Under the pieces are notes generated by a model. The model was given only the letters and a program-made list of their open reading frames with translations, was not told the origin of the DNA and made no database searches. A DNA stretch of 39,128 bases from Gammaproteobacteria bacterium (GTDB lineage: Bacteria; Pseudomonadota; Gammaproteobacteria; Eutrophobiales; Eutrophobiaceae), in assembly GCA_003645215.1 (NCBI GenBank), contig QNEM01000003.1, positions 1-39,128 of the forward strand. Reading direction: 5' to 3'. Shown here piece after piece: positions 9,271-18,373 of this stretch. The position numbers were made by a program, and so were the translations under genes. Position 1 is the first letter of the stretch, and every line of letters begins with the position of its first letter.

Positions 9271-11200
9271 CTACACGCTCTTGATTTTAGCACTCTGCTT
9301 ATGCTCACCCAGGTGATGCCGAATAAATTCCAACAAGCCTTCCTTATTCATACCAACATCATTGAGCATGTCATCTCTGGAACCGTGCTGTATTAGTCGA
9401 TCTGGCAAGCCATAATTTACAATTGCCTGTACCACACCATTCTCAGACAAAACCTGGCTCACTGCTTCTCCTGCACCACCTTCAATCACATTATCTTCCA
9501 CTGTGACTATCAAATCATGGGTTGCAGCCATATTCAGGATCAGTTCTTCATCCACAGGTTTGACAAAACGCATATTGACCACAGTTGCGCCAAGTTCATC
9601 ACCCGCTGCCTGTGCAATGTCCAGCACCACCCCAAAAGCAAGGATAGCAACCCGTTTGCCCCGGGATCGTACTTCAGCCTTACCAATTGGCAGAGCAGTC
9701 ATTTCTTTTTCGACCTCAACACCAGGCCCACCACCCCTTGGATATCGTACTGAGGCTGGACCATCAATTTGAACTCCGGTATAGAGCATTTGCCGACATT
9801 CATTTTCGTCTGCGGGCGCCATGATGACCATGTTCGGCAGACAACGCATAAATGAAATATCGTAACAACCATTATGGGTCGGACCATCGGCACCAACGCA
9901 ACCGGCACGATCAATGGCGAATAACACCGGAAGATTCTGTAACGACATCATGAATCAATTGATCATAGGCACGCTGCAGAAATGTGGAATAAATCGCAAC
10001 GACAGGTTTCAGGCCGTCACAGGCCATGCCCGCTGCAAGGGTGACGCTATGCTGTTCCGCAATACCAACATCGAAATAGCGATCAGGAAACTTTTGTTCA
10101 TATTCAACCAGACCAGATCCCTCGCGCATGGCCGGCGTTATTGCAACCACTCGTTTATCCATCGCGCTGATATCGCAAATCCAGTCACCGAATATTTTGC
10201 TATAGGTGGGTGCGGATGGTTTTCCAGATGGCACAATTCCCTTCACAGGATCAAATGCAGTCACACCATGATATTTGATTGGTTCGGCTTCTGCCGGTGC
10301 ATAGCCTTTACCTTTTTTGGTAATAATATGGAGAAATTGAGGCCCCTTTAATTCGTGAATACCTTTCAGGGTTGATATCAGCGTGGGTAGATCATGTCCG
10401 TCAACTGGGCCAATGTAGTTAAAACCAAATTCCTCAAATAAAATGCCCGGGGTCAATAATCCTTTGACATGCTCTTCTGCATACCTGGCGATATCCAGCG
10501 CATTAGGTACTTTGGACAGGACTTTCTTACTCCCGTCTTTAACTGTTTTATAGAGTTTCCCTGAAAGGATCTGGGCAAATCGGTTCGAAAGAGCGCCTAC
10601 GTTTGGCGAGATCGCCATATTATTGTCATTCAATATAACCAGCAGGTCGGCACCCACATCACCTGCATTATTCAGGGCCTCAAAGGCCATACCTGCTGTC
10701 AGGCCACCATCACCAATAATGGCAACTGATCTTCTCTGGCTGCCCGTTTGTCTGGCAGCAATTGCCATACCCAGTGCTGCACTGATCGATGTGCTCGAAT
10801 GTCCAACACCAAAGGCATCATATTCGCTCTCTGCACGCTTGGGGAAAGGCGAGACACCATCCCATTGACGTATGGTGTGCATCTGATCTTTCCGGCCCGT
10901 CAAGATTTTGTGGGGATATGCCTGGTGACCCACATCCCACACCAGATTATCATCAGGGGTGTTGTAGATGTAGTGAAGTGCGATGGTGAGCTCAATTGTG
11001 CCCAGTCCTGCGGCAAAATGACCACCACTTTGACTGACAGAATAAAGCAGGAACTCCCTGAGTTCTTTTGCCAATGTTTCCAGGTCTGATTCTGCTAGCT
11101 TACGCAGGTCTGCCGGGCTATTGACCTTATCCAGTAAGGGTGTACTGATTGTCATAACTGACTTTTGACCTGTTTCTTGATTATTATTTGAACTCATCAC
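9271..11200 (-). pseudogene. dxs: 1-deoxy-D-xylulose-5-phosphate synthase, reading frame interrupted (two ORFs 11200-9911 and 9951-9271)
   Basis: N-terminal ORF ends ...[25 protein letters not shown]; the other frame continues [26 protein letters not shown]..., the normal continuation of [22 protein letters not shown] ThDP motif present. Could be a sequencing/assembly error rather than a true pseudogene. Confidence 0.88.
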
Positions 11201-11386
11201 AAACTTTTATTAAGGAAAGCCTTGCATTATGTAGTTGCCCCATTTGCCTTGCAAGAACATTATATTGCAAATAGAAACATTATATTTAACTAATAAACAG
11301 GATGCTCGGCCCTTAAGGCCTTCATTTTATGAGCAATTTAGGGCAAAATGATGCGTTGCCAGAAAGAACAATAACCGGAGTCAAGC

Positions 11387-12517
11387 ATGGCCGTTCCACT
11401 CATACAACAATATCGAATCGCAAAATACATAATCGGACAGAAACTTCGTCGCGTGGAGAAGTATCCGCTGGTATTAATGCTTGAGCCTTTATTTCGATGC
11501 AACCTCACTTGTGCTGGATGTGGCAAGATTGATTACCCGGAAGAAATACTGGACAAACGTTTGAGCTATGATGAATGCATGGAAGCCATCGATGAGTGTG
11601 GTTCACCAATGGTATCTATTGCCGGTGGTGAACCCCTGATTCACAAGGAAATGGCCAAAATTGTTCATGGTTTTATTGATAGAAAGAAATTTGTATATTT
11701 ATGTACCAATGCGCTGCTGCTGGAAAAACGCATGGCAGACTATTCCCCGTCACCCTATCTGACTTTTTCAATCCACCTGGATGGCAACGAAATGCGACAC
11801 GACAACTCCGTTTGTCGTGAAGGAGTCTTCAAGAAATGTGTTGAAGTCATCAAACAGGCACGTTCCAGGGGTTTTCGTGTAACCATTAATTGCACGCTGT
11901 TTCAGGGAGAAACTGCCGATGAAATTGCTGAATTCATGGACATGGCGATGGAACTCGGTGTTGAAGGTGTCACCATTTCTCCAGGATACAGTTACCAACA
12001 TGCACCAGACCAGGAATCGTTCCTGAAGAACCAGGAAAGCAAACAACTGTTCCGTGATTTATTCAAACTTGGTAAGGGTTTGAAATGGCGTTTTAACCAG
12101 TCTTCACTTTACCTCGATTTCCTCGCAGGGAACCAGAGTTACCAGTGCACGCCCTGGGGCAACCCGACGAGGAATGTCTTTGGCTGGCAAAAAGCCTGCT
12201 ATCTACTGGTTGACGAAGGCTACACCACCTCATTTAAAAGCATGCTGGCAGAGACTGAATGGGATAATTACGGCAAGGGCCGTAATCCTAAATGTGCCAA
12301 CTGCATGGTACATTGTGGATTTGAAGCATCAGCGATTAACGATACATTCAGGAATCCATTGAAAGCACTGAAAGTTGCTATTCAAGGCCCTAATACTGAA
12401 GGACCCATGGCACCTGAACTACCTGTCCTGTACAAAGATCAACCTGCGGTTGTTGCCGAACATGTCATTCACCAACAACCCACGGCCTCTTGTAGCTCGC
12501 AAAAAGAAATCGCCTAG
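11387..12517 (+). CDS. hpnH: adenosyl-hopene transferase HpnH (radical SAM)
   Basis: MAVPLIQQYRIAKYIIGQKLRRVEKYPLVLMLEPLFRCNLTCAGCGKIDYPEEILDKRLS with CxxxCxxC-type radical SAM motif (CNLTCAGC). Confidence 0.93.
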   Translation: MAVPLIQQYRIAKYIIGQKLRRVEKYPLVLMLEPLFRCNLTCAGCGKIDYPEEILDKRLSYDECMEAIDECGSPMVSIAGGEPLIHKEMAKIVHGFIDRKKFVYLCTNALLLEKRMADYSPSPYLTFSIHLDGNEMRHDNSVCREGVFKKCVEVIKQARSRGFRVTINCTLFQGETADEIAEFMDMAMELGVEGVTISPGYSYQHAPDQESFLKNQESKQLFRDLFKLGKGLKWRFNQSSLYLDFLAGNQSYQCTPWGNPTRNVFGWQKACYLLVDEGYTTSFKSMLAETEWDNYGKGRNPKCANCMVHCGFEASAINDTFRNPLKALKVAIQGPNTEGPMAPELPVLYKDQPAVVAEHVIHQQPTASCSSQKEIA

Positions 12518-12627
12518 AGGCCTAAGCAATGGCCAGTGTGTCATGGAATGGAGCCTGTTGGCCCCCGGCCTGGTCATACTTCAGGCAGCCCCCTATGACA
12601 CATAAACACTTTTCAGAGAGTAATTTT

Positions 12628-13296
12628 ATGGTTTCATTCGAAAACGCGAGAAAATTTTCATATTGGCCTGTTCCATTACTGCAGTTTTTCATGGCCAGCA
12701 TGTTCCTCGTATTGAGTCAGTCAGCATTCACTGAAGAAACGACAGATGATTCATATACTGGAGCTATTGAAGTTGTTGAACAATTGCATACGGTCCTGCT
12801 CAGGGTCATGCAAGCGGGAGACTCCATGGAATTCTCTGAACGTTATTCAATCCTGGATCCCGTAATTACAGAAAGCTTTGACACACCTGTGATTGCCAAA
12901 GTCATTTTAAGCCGATACTGGAAAGATCTAACACCACAACAACAGGAAGATTTCATTCTTCTTTTTAACCAACAGACTGTCGCCACATATGCATCCAGGT
13001 TTGACGGCTTTAATGATGATGTATTCACGACAATCAAAGTTGAACAATTAAAAAAGGGCCGGATTTTAGTGCGGACTGAAATCCGTAGTGGCAATGATAG
13101 CCCGGTTAAACTGGATTATCTGATGCATAAAAATAATGAGCAATGGCTCATTATCAGCGTCATCGCCGATGGGGTGAATGACCTGTCACTCAAACGTGCT
13201 GAGTACTCAACAGTTGTTAAAGAAAATGGATATGAGTACCTTGTCACAAATATTGGAATAAAGATTACAGACATGGAGAGCCAGAAGGAAAAGTAA
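12628..13296 (+). CDS. MlaC/HpnM-type phospholipid-binding (toluene tolerance Ttg2D-like) periplasmic protein
   Basis: Signal peptide MVSFENARKFSYWPVPLLQFFMASMFLVLSQSAFT, then MlaC-like VIAKVILSRYWKDLTPQQQEDFILLFNQQTVATYASRFDGF. Start chosen at ATG 12628, in frame with the track ORF at 12529. Confidence 0.82.
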   Translation: MVSFENARKFSYWPVPLLQFFMASMFLVLSQSAFTEETTDDSYTGAIEVVEQLHTVLLRVMQAGDSMEFSERYSILDPVITESFDTPVIAKVILSRYWKDLTPQQQEDFILLFNQQTVATYASRFDGFNDDVFTTIKVEQLKKGRILVRTEIRSGNDSPVKLDYLMHKNNEQWLIISVIADGVNDLSLKRAEYSTVVKENGYEYLVTNIGIKITDMESQKEK

Positions 13297-13376
13297 TTTG
13301 TGAATGTTACGATTATATGTCAACATCACGCGTTCAATTAATGCAGTTGGTCAGGCAAGTTTAACAAACAGAACCA

Positions 13377-14171
13377 GTGAAAAAATCAACTAAAATCAAA
13401 GCATTACCAATAATCTTCGCGCTACTTCTTGTTAGTCTGGCGTCAGGCTGTGCCTCCACCCAAACCAAAGGTATTGAGACCAACAACGACACGCTTGAAC
13501 CCGTGAACAGGGCTTCATTCAGCTTAAATGAAACATTGGATAATTACATAATAAAACCAATTGCAGAGCCCTATGCAAAATATACACCCGAAGTTTACAG
13601 GTCAGGTATTACAAATTTCTTTAATAACCTCTCATACCTGAATGTTGTCCTGCATTCTTTCCTCCAGGGCAAGTTCGGACAGGGCTTCTCCGGGATAACA
13701 CGTTTTGTTGTCAATTCCACGATTGGAATAGGAGGATTAAACGATATAGCGACGCCAATGGGCCTGCCAAAACATAATGAAGATTTTGGGCAAACACTGG
13801 CCACCTGGGGTGTCGGTCAGGGATCATACCTGGTCATACCTTTAAATGGCCCGAATACTGTTCGTAATACGCCCGATATGGTCACCAGCACCCTTTTGAA
13901 TCCGTTCTTTTACATCTCAAGCGCAATACTATGGCCGGTTACAGCTCTTAACCTCATTAACACCAGGGCCAACCTGTTAGAAGCAACCAGTATCCGTGAT
14001 GAAGCCGCCATCGAACCTTACACTTTCACGCGTGAAGCCTATCTTCAACATCGTCAGAATTTGATCTACGACGGTAATCCCCCCCTGGAAGGTTATGACG
14101 AAATCTTTGACGATGACTTTGAAGACGATGGGGATGGCTCCTCTGATAGCGCCACGTTAAGTATTGAATAG
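13377..14171 (+). CDS. mlaA: MlaA/VacJ family outer-membrane lipoprotein
   Basis: Lipobox LASGCAS; NDTLEPVNRASFSLNETLDNYIIKPIAEPYAKYTPEVYRSGITNFFNNL; GTG start. Confidence 0.9.
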   Translation: MKKSTKIKALPIIFALLLVSLASGCASTQTKGIETNNDTLEPVNRASFSLNETLDNYIIKPIAEPYAKYTPEVYRSGITNFFNNLSYLNVVLHSFLQGKFGQGFSGITRFVVNSTIGIGGLNDIATPMGLPKHNEDFGQTLATWGVGQGSYLVIPLNGPNTVRNTPDMVTSTLLNPFFYISSAILWPVTALNLINTRANLLEATSIRDEAAIEPYTFTREAYLQHRQNLIYDGNPPLEGYDEIFDDDFEDDGDGSSDSATLSIE

Positions 14172-14187
14172 AAATAACTCTCGATAA

Positions 14188-14220
14188 ACGTCCACTATAG
14201 ACGTCCACTGCATACGTCCG
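14188..14220. repeat. Three acgtcc units at exact 13-nt spacing after mlaA
   Basis: acgtccactatag / acgtccactgcat / acgtccgccgtct starting at 14188, 14201, 14214. Confidence 0.65.
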
Positions 14221-14366
14221 CCGTCTGTTAGTAACGCAAGCTCTGACTACTCACACTTTCACCTGTCAGGAATTTTCCTGATCCCCCCTGTAACTGAACT
14301 AATTTTTCAGTAACGACTCATAGCTACATAGAATATTTTAATAAAGAGTTTTACTCGTGCAAAAAG

Positions 14367-15593
14367 TCAGGATTGAATGTCCTCCTCTAAAATTTCAATC
14401 CAGTGTTTGACAGGGATTTCGGTTGCCTGCTGTAGATGCAGTTGGCAACCGATATTAGCAGTCAAAATTACATCCGGTTTCACCGCCTCCATTGCACTGA
14501 TTTTTTTTCTTCGTAATTTTTCAGACAGTTCAGTTTGTAACAGTGAATATGTTCCAGCTGAACCACAGCATTGGTTTGCATCTTCAATATCATCTATTTG
14601 ATAGCCGAGTTTTTTCAGCAAAACTTCCGTATCATCTTTTATTTTTTGACCATGCTGTAATGAACAGGGATTCTGAAAAGCATAGCTCTTCGTACTCACC
14701 TTGATTATTTTCCGTAATTTCTCGATCTTTTCAGAGACAATTATTTCTCCAACATCCTTTGCCATCATTGAAACCTGACGTGCTTTGTCTTTATAGTCAA
14801 TATCATTCCTTAAAATATAACCATAGTCCTTTATCATGGCGCCACAGCCACTGGCTGAAATGACAATGGCCTCAATCCCTTCCTCAATGTATGGCCACCA
14901 GGCATCAATATTGTTTTTTATAAATGACAAGCCACTATCATCAACGGCCATATGATGATTGATAGCACCACAACATACTTCACCATGACTGCTTATTGTT
15001 TCAATTCCAAGCTTGTCTAATAAGTTCGTTGTTGCACAATTTGTTTCAGGTGAGAGTGATGGTTGTACGCAGCCTGAAAATAAAATCATTTTGCGTTGAT
15101 AACTGGCTGATTCTGTTTTTCTGATACGCTTGTTTTCAGGAACCATCTGACGATACTTGCCTGGCAATATAATCCTGACTCCTCTTCCCAACCTGAGAAA
15201 AAAGGAAAACCTCCCCGGATAAGGCAGGATGTTTCTGATTAAATAGCGATAGACTCGTTGAATGGGAGTTCGCCTGACTTTTTTGTTAATCAGCTGTCTA
15301 CCAATATCCAGAAGATGTCCATATTCAACACCCGATGGACAGCTGGTTTCGCAAGCAAGACAGGTGAGACATCTATCAAGATGTATTTGAGTTTTATCAC
15401 TGGCTTCACTTCCTTCCAGCAAACCCTTGATCAGATAAATCCTGCCTCTGGGTCCGTCCAGTTCATCTCCCAGTAATCTGTAAGTTGGACAGGTCGCAGT
15501 ACAAAAACCACAATGCACACAACTCCGCAGTATTCTTTCTGCTTCAACACCTTCGGTTGTTGTCTTTATTGCTTTATCAATATTCGTTTGCAT
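14367..15593 (-). CDS. glcF: glycolate oxidase iron-sulfur subunit
   Basis: Two 4Fe-4S motifs CVHCGFCTATCP and CLTCLACETSCPSG, plus CCG-type cysteine motifs (NQCCGSAGTYSLLQ). Confidence 0.92.
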   Translation of the reverse strand: MQTNIDKAIKTTTEGVEAERILRSCVHCGFCTATCPTYRLLGDELDGPRGRIYLIKGLLEGSEASDKTQIHLDRCLTCLACETSCPSGVEYGHLLDIGRQLINKKVRRTPIQRVYRYLIRNILPYPGRFSFFLRLGRGVRIILPGKYRQMVPENKRIRKTESASYQRKMILFSGCVQPSLSPETNCATTNLLDKLGIETISSHGEVCCGAINHHMAVDDSGLSFIKNNIDAWWPYIEEGIEAIVISASGCGAMIKDYGYILRNDIDYKDKARQVSMMAKDVGEIIVSEKIEKLRKIIKVSTKSYAFQNPCSLQHGQKIKDDTEVLLKKLGYQIDDIEDANQCCGSAGTYSLLQTELSEKLRRKKISAMEAVKPDVILTANIGCQLHLQQATEIPVKHWIEILEEDIQS

Positions 15594-15600
15594 ATAAAAT

Positions 15601-16677
15601 CTAGAATTTCTTGTAAAGTCGACCCCGATTCAGAATTCTCTTCGGGTCAAAGGCATTTTTCAAGGCAACATGCAGATGTTCTATGCCTGTAGATAATGGC
15701 TGAAAAATTTCACCATCCCGATCTCCTCCTCGAAACAATGTGGCATGACCACCAGCTTTACCTGCAACATTACGTATTTGTTCCAGGGGCTCTGATGTTA
15801 TTAACCAGCGTTGTGCCCCACCCCACTCAATAAGCCATTGGCCTTGAAGATTTATTTCTTCTGTTGTCGAAGGAACCGAGAGTCGCCATAGATTTCTGGA
15901 ATCCGAGGAAAAATCATCCGCAAAATAATTATCTTTATGCTCTCGCAATGACTGCCAGTAGTTCTCTCCATCAGGGTACTCTGATAGAGGAAACTGGCTG
16001 GCTGCAGCAAGTACAGCACTTTTATGTCCGGACAGGCGAATATAAATATTGCCGTCATGAAAACTTGTAGCAGAGACTGGAACAGACTGTCCCGCCCATT
16101 TGTTCATAAGTTGAATTGCTGTAGCAAGATCTGATTCACCCTTAAGTGTGAGCTCATATTCCGGTTCTGGTAACACTTTCAATGAAACTTCCAGTAACAC
16201 GCCTAGTGTCCCCATCGCTCCTGTCATCAGCCTTGATACGTCATAGCCGGCGACATTCTTCATTACCTGACCACCAAAATTTAGTATTTCAGCCTTACCA
16301 TTCAGGCACTTGAGACCAAGCACAAAATCCCTTACAGCACCTACATAAGGGCGGCGTGGACCAGATAATCCACAGGCAACCATCCCGCCTGCAGTCGCAT
16401 TTGTGGCAAAACATGGAGGTTCGAATGCCAGCATCTGCTTTTCCTTGGCCAGAACTTCGTTAATTTCTGAAATCGTGGTGCCAGCCCGGACTGTGATGAC
16501 TAACTCGGTAGGTTCATAAGATATAACACCTGCATTTGCCGAGACATCAAGTATTTCACCTTTTATTTTGCGGCCATAAAATGCCTTGGACCCACCACCT
16601 TGTATGCATAGAGGTGTCTCTGCTACATAAGCATCCTGTATATGTTGCTGGTATTGTTGAACTAATTCCCCGGTCAA
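15601..16677 (-). CDS. glcE: glycolate oxidase FAD-binding subunit
   Basis: FAD_binding_4-like TVRAGTTISEINEVLAKEKQMLAFEPP..TAGGMVACGLSGPRRPYVGAVRDFVLG; between glcD and glcF. Confidence 0.9.
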   Translation of the reverse strand: MTGELVQQYQQHIQDAYVAETPLCIQGGGSKAFYGRKIKGEILDVSANAGVISYEPTELVITVRAGTTISEINEVLAKEKQMLAFEPPCFATNATAGGMVACGLSGPRRPYVGAVRDFVLGLKCLNGKAEILNFGGQVMKNVAGYDVSRLMTGAMGTLGVLLEVSLKVLPEPEYELTLKGESDLATAIQLMNKWAGQSVPVSATSFHDGNIYIRLSGHKSAVLAAASQFPLSEYPDGENYWQSLREHKDNYFADDFSSDSRNLWRLSVPSTTEEINLQGQWLIEWGGAQRWLITSEPLEQIRNVAGKAGGHATLFRGGDRDGEIFQPLSTGIEHLHVALKNAFDPKRILNRGRLYKKF

Positions 16678-16690
16678 AATCTTTTCCTAG

Positions 16691-18139
16691 TCAAAATCTT
16701 TCCAGGTCCGCATGAGGAAGTTTGCCCTGATGAACATGCATTGCTCCAAATTCTGCACATCTGTGCAGGGTGGGGATGGCCTTTCCTGGATTAAGTAGTC
16801 CTTTCGGATCAAAGGCGCTTTTTATGGCGTGGAACTGTAAAAGTTCTTCGGTATTAAACTGCACACACATCTGGTTGATTTTCTCGACACCGACGCCATG
16901 TTCACCAGTGATGGTACCGCCGACTTCTACACAGATCTCCAGTATTTTTCCACCTAGCTCTTCGGCTCGTTCCTGCTCACCTTCAATACTGACATCATAC
17001 AAAATAAGCGGATGTAAATTTCCATCGCCTGCGTGAAAAACATTCACAACACCCAGATGATATTGTTCGGCTAAATCATTAATCATGTTTAACACACTGC
17101 CGATGTGTTTTCTTGGAATTGTGCCGTCCATACAATAATAGTCAGAAGCAATACGACCCACGGCAGGAAATGCTGACTTGCGCCCTGCCCAGAATATTTC
17201 ACCTTCAGCTTTATCTCTGGCAACTCGCACCTCACTGGCACCGGCAGCCTTCAATATAGCTTCTACCTTACGGCACTCTGAATCGACTTCTTCTGCTGCA
17301 CCATCAATCTCACAAATTAATATTGCTGCTGCATCCACCGGGTAACCAGCATGCAGATAATCCTCCACCGCCCGAATACATGCATTATCCATCATCTCCA
17401 GACCAGCAGGAATGATTCCTGAAGCAATTATCCCGGCGACACTGTCTCCAGCTGCTTCTACTTCATCAAATGCTGCAAGCAGTACTTTGTTGCAGAGTGG
17501 TTTACTTAATAACTTAAGCGTAACTTCCACTATCACTCCTAACATACCTTCAGAGCCTGTAATCAGTGCCAGTAAATCATATCCAGCCGAGTCTAATGAT
17601 TCGGCACCTATCTCAACCAGTTCGCCGGTGACAGTAATTAATTTAACCGCCATGATATTATGTACCGTTAAACCATATTTTAAGCAGTGAACACCCCCTG
17701 AGTTTTCCGCGACATTACCGCCGATGGTGCATGCAATTTGAGAAGAGGGATCGGGTGCATAGAATAAATCGTATTTTTCTGCTGCTTCCGAGACACAAAT
17801 ATTTCGGACACCTGGCTGGACTCGAGCCGTCCTTTGGTGAGGATCCACCTCGATAATTTCATTAAATCTAGCCAGGCTCAGCAACAGCCCATCGGCAACA
17901 GGCATAGCCCCACCAGAAAGCCCTGTACCAGCACCCCTGGCAACGACGGGAACATTTTCCTGATAACAAAGCTGCATTATTGCCTGTACTTGCTCCACGT
18001 TTTCAGGCAAAACAACGCATAGAGGCAATTGTCGATACGCTGAGAGGGCATCGCATTCATACGCTCGCAACAATTCCTCATCAGAGATGATTAATTCTTT
18101 GGCTATTTGTGTCTTTAATTTATCTACAAACAATGACAT
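16691..18139 (-). CDS. glcD: glycolate oxidase subunit GlcD
   Basis: VVARGAGTGLSGGAMPVADGLLLSLARF, ITGEHGVGVEKINQMCVQF; 482 aa. Confidence 0.93.
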   Translation of the reverse strand: MSLFVDKLKTQIAKELIISDEELLRAYECDALSAYRQLPLCVVLPENVEQVQAIMQLCYQENVPVVARGAGTGLSGGAMPVADGLLLSLARFNEIIEVDPHQRTARVQPGVRNICVSEAAEKYDLFYAPDPSSQIACTIGGNVAENSGGVHCLKYGLTVHNIMAVKLITVTGELVEIGAESLDSAGYDLLALITGSEGMLGVIVEVTLKLLSKPLCNKVLLAAFDEVEAAGDSVAGIIASGIIPAGLEMMDNACIRAVEDYLHAGYPVDAAAILICEIDGAAEEVDSECRKVEAILKAAGASEVRVARDKAEGEIFWAGRKSAFPAVGRIASDYYCMDGTIPRKHIGSVLNMINDLAEQYHLGVVNVFHAGDGNLHPLILYDVSIEGEQERAEELGGKILEICVEVGGTITGEHGVGVEKINQMCVQFNTEELLQFHAIKSAFDPKGLLNPGKAIPTLHRCAEFGAMHVHQGKLPHADLERF

Positions 18140-18140
18140 G

Positions 18141-18160
18141 TACCCAAACTACTTGGAAAT
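18141..18160. repeat. Copy 2 of 20-nt intergenic repeat TACCCAAACTACTTGGAAAT
   Basis: Identical to 4368-4387; lies immediately upstream of the glcD start codon. Confidence 0.7.
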
Positions 18161-18373
18161 GCAGGTTTCAGCAAGACGAGAAATAGCCCAATTCTGAAGA
18201 TTTTCCGCATGGACCGTCAATACTGCCAGCTGGGACTTTTTCATAAACTATTTAATAGTATTTCCTGCCCCCACGTTTTTTATCATGTGATTGATTTATC
18301 AGTTATAATTTCCGCTTATAACTACCGATTAGCTGATTTTCCCGAACTGGATTAAGAAGTATCACAAGACGAG

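Noticed and set aside
9503-9772. Overlapping plus-strand ORFs at 9503-9772, 9517-9753, 9914-10351 and 10623-11089
   Set aside because: All antisense to the two dxs fragments, with no recognisable domains.
9911-9951. Programmed +1 ribosomal frameshift in dxs
   Set aside because: The site lacks a slow or stop codon as in prfB or an evident stimulatory structure, and the missing bases fall exactly on a conserved Ala codon, so a 2-nt deletion or sequence error is simpler.
14188-14220. Possible CRISPR-like array
   Set aside because: Units are only 6-7 nt conserved at 13-nt spacing; no repeat/spacer structure and no cas genes.
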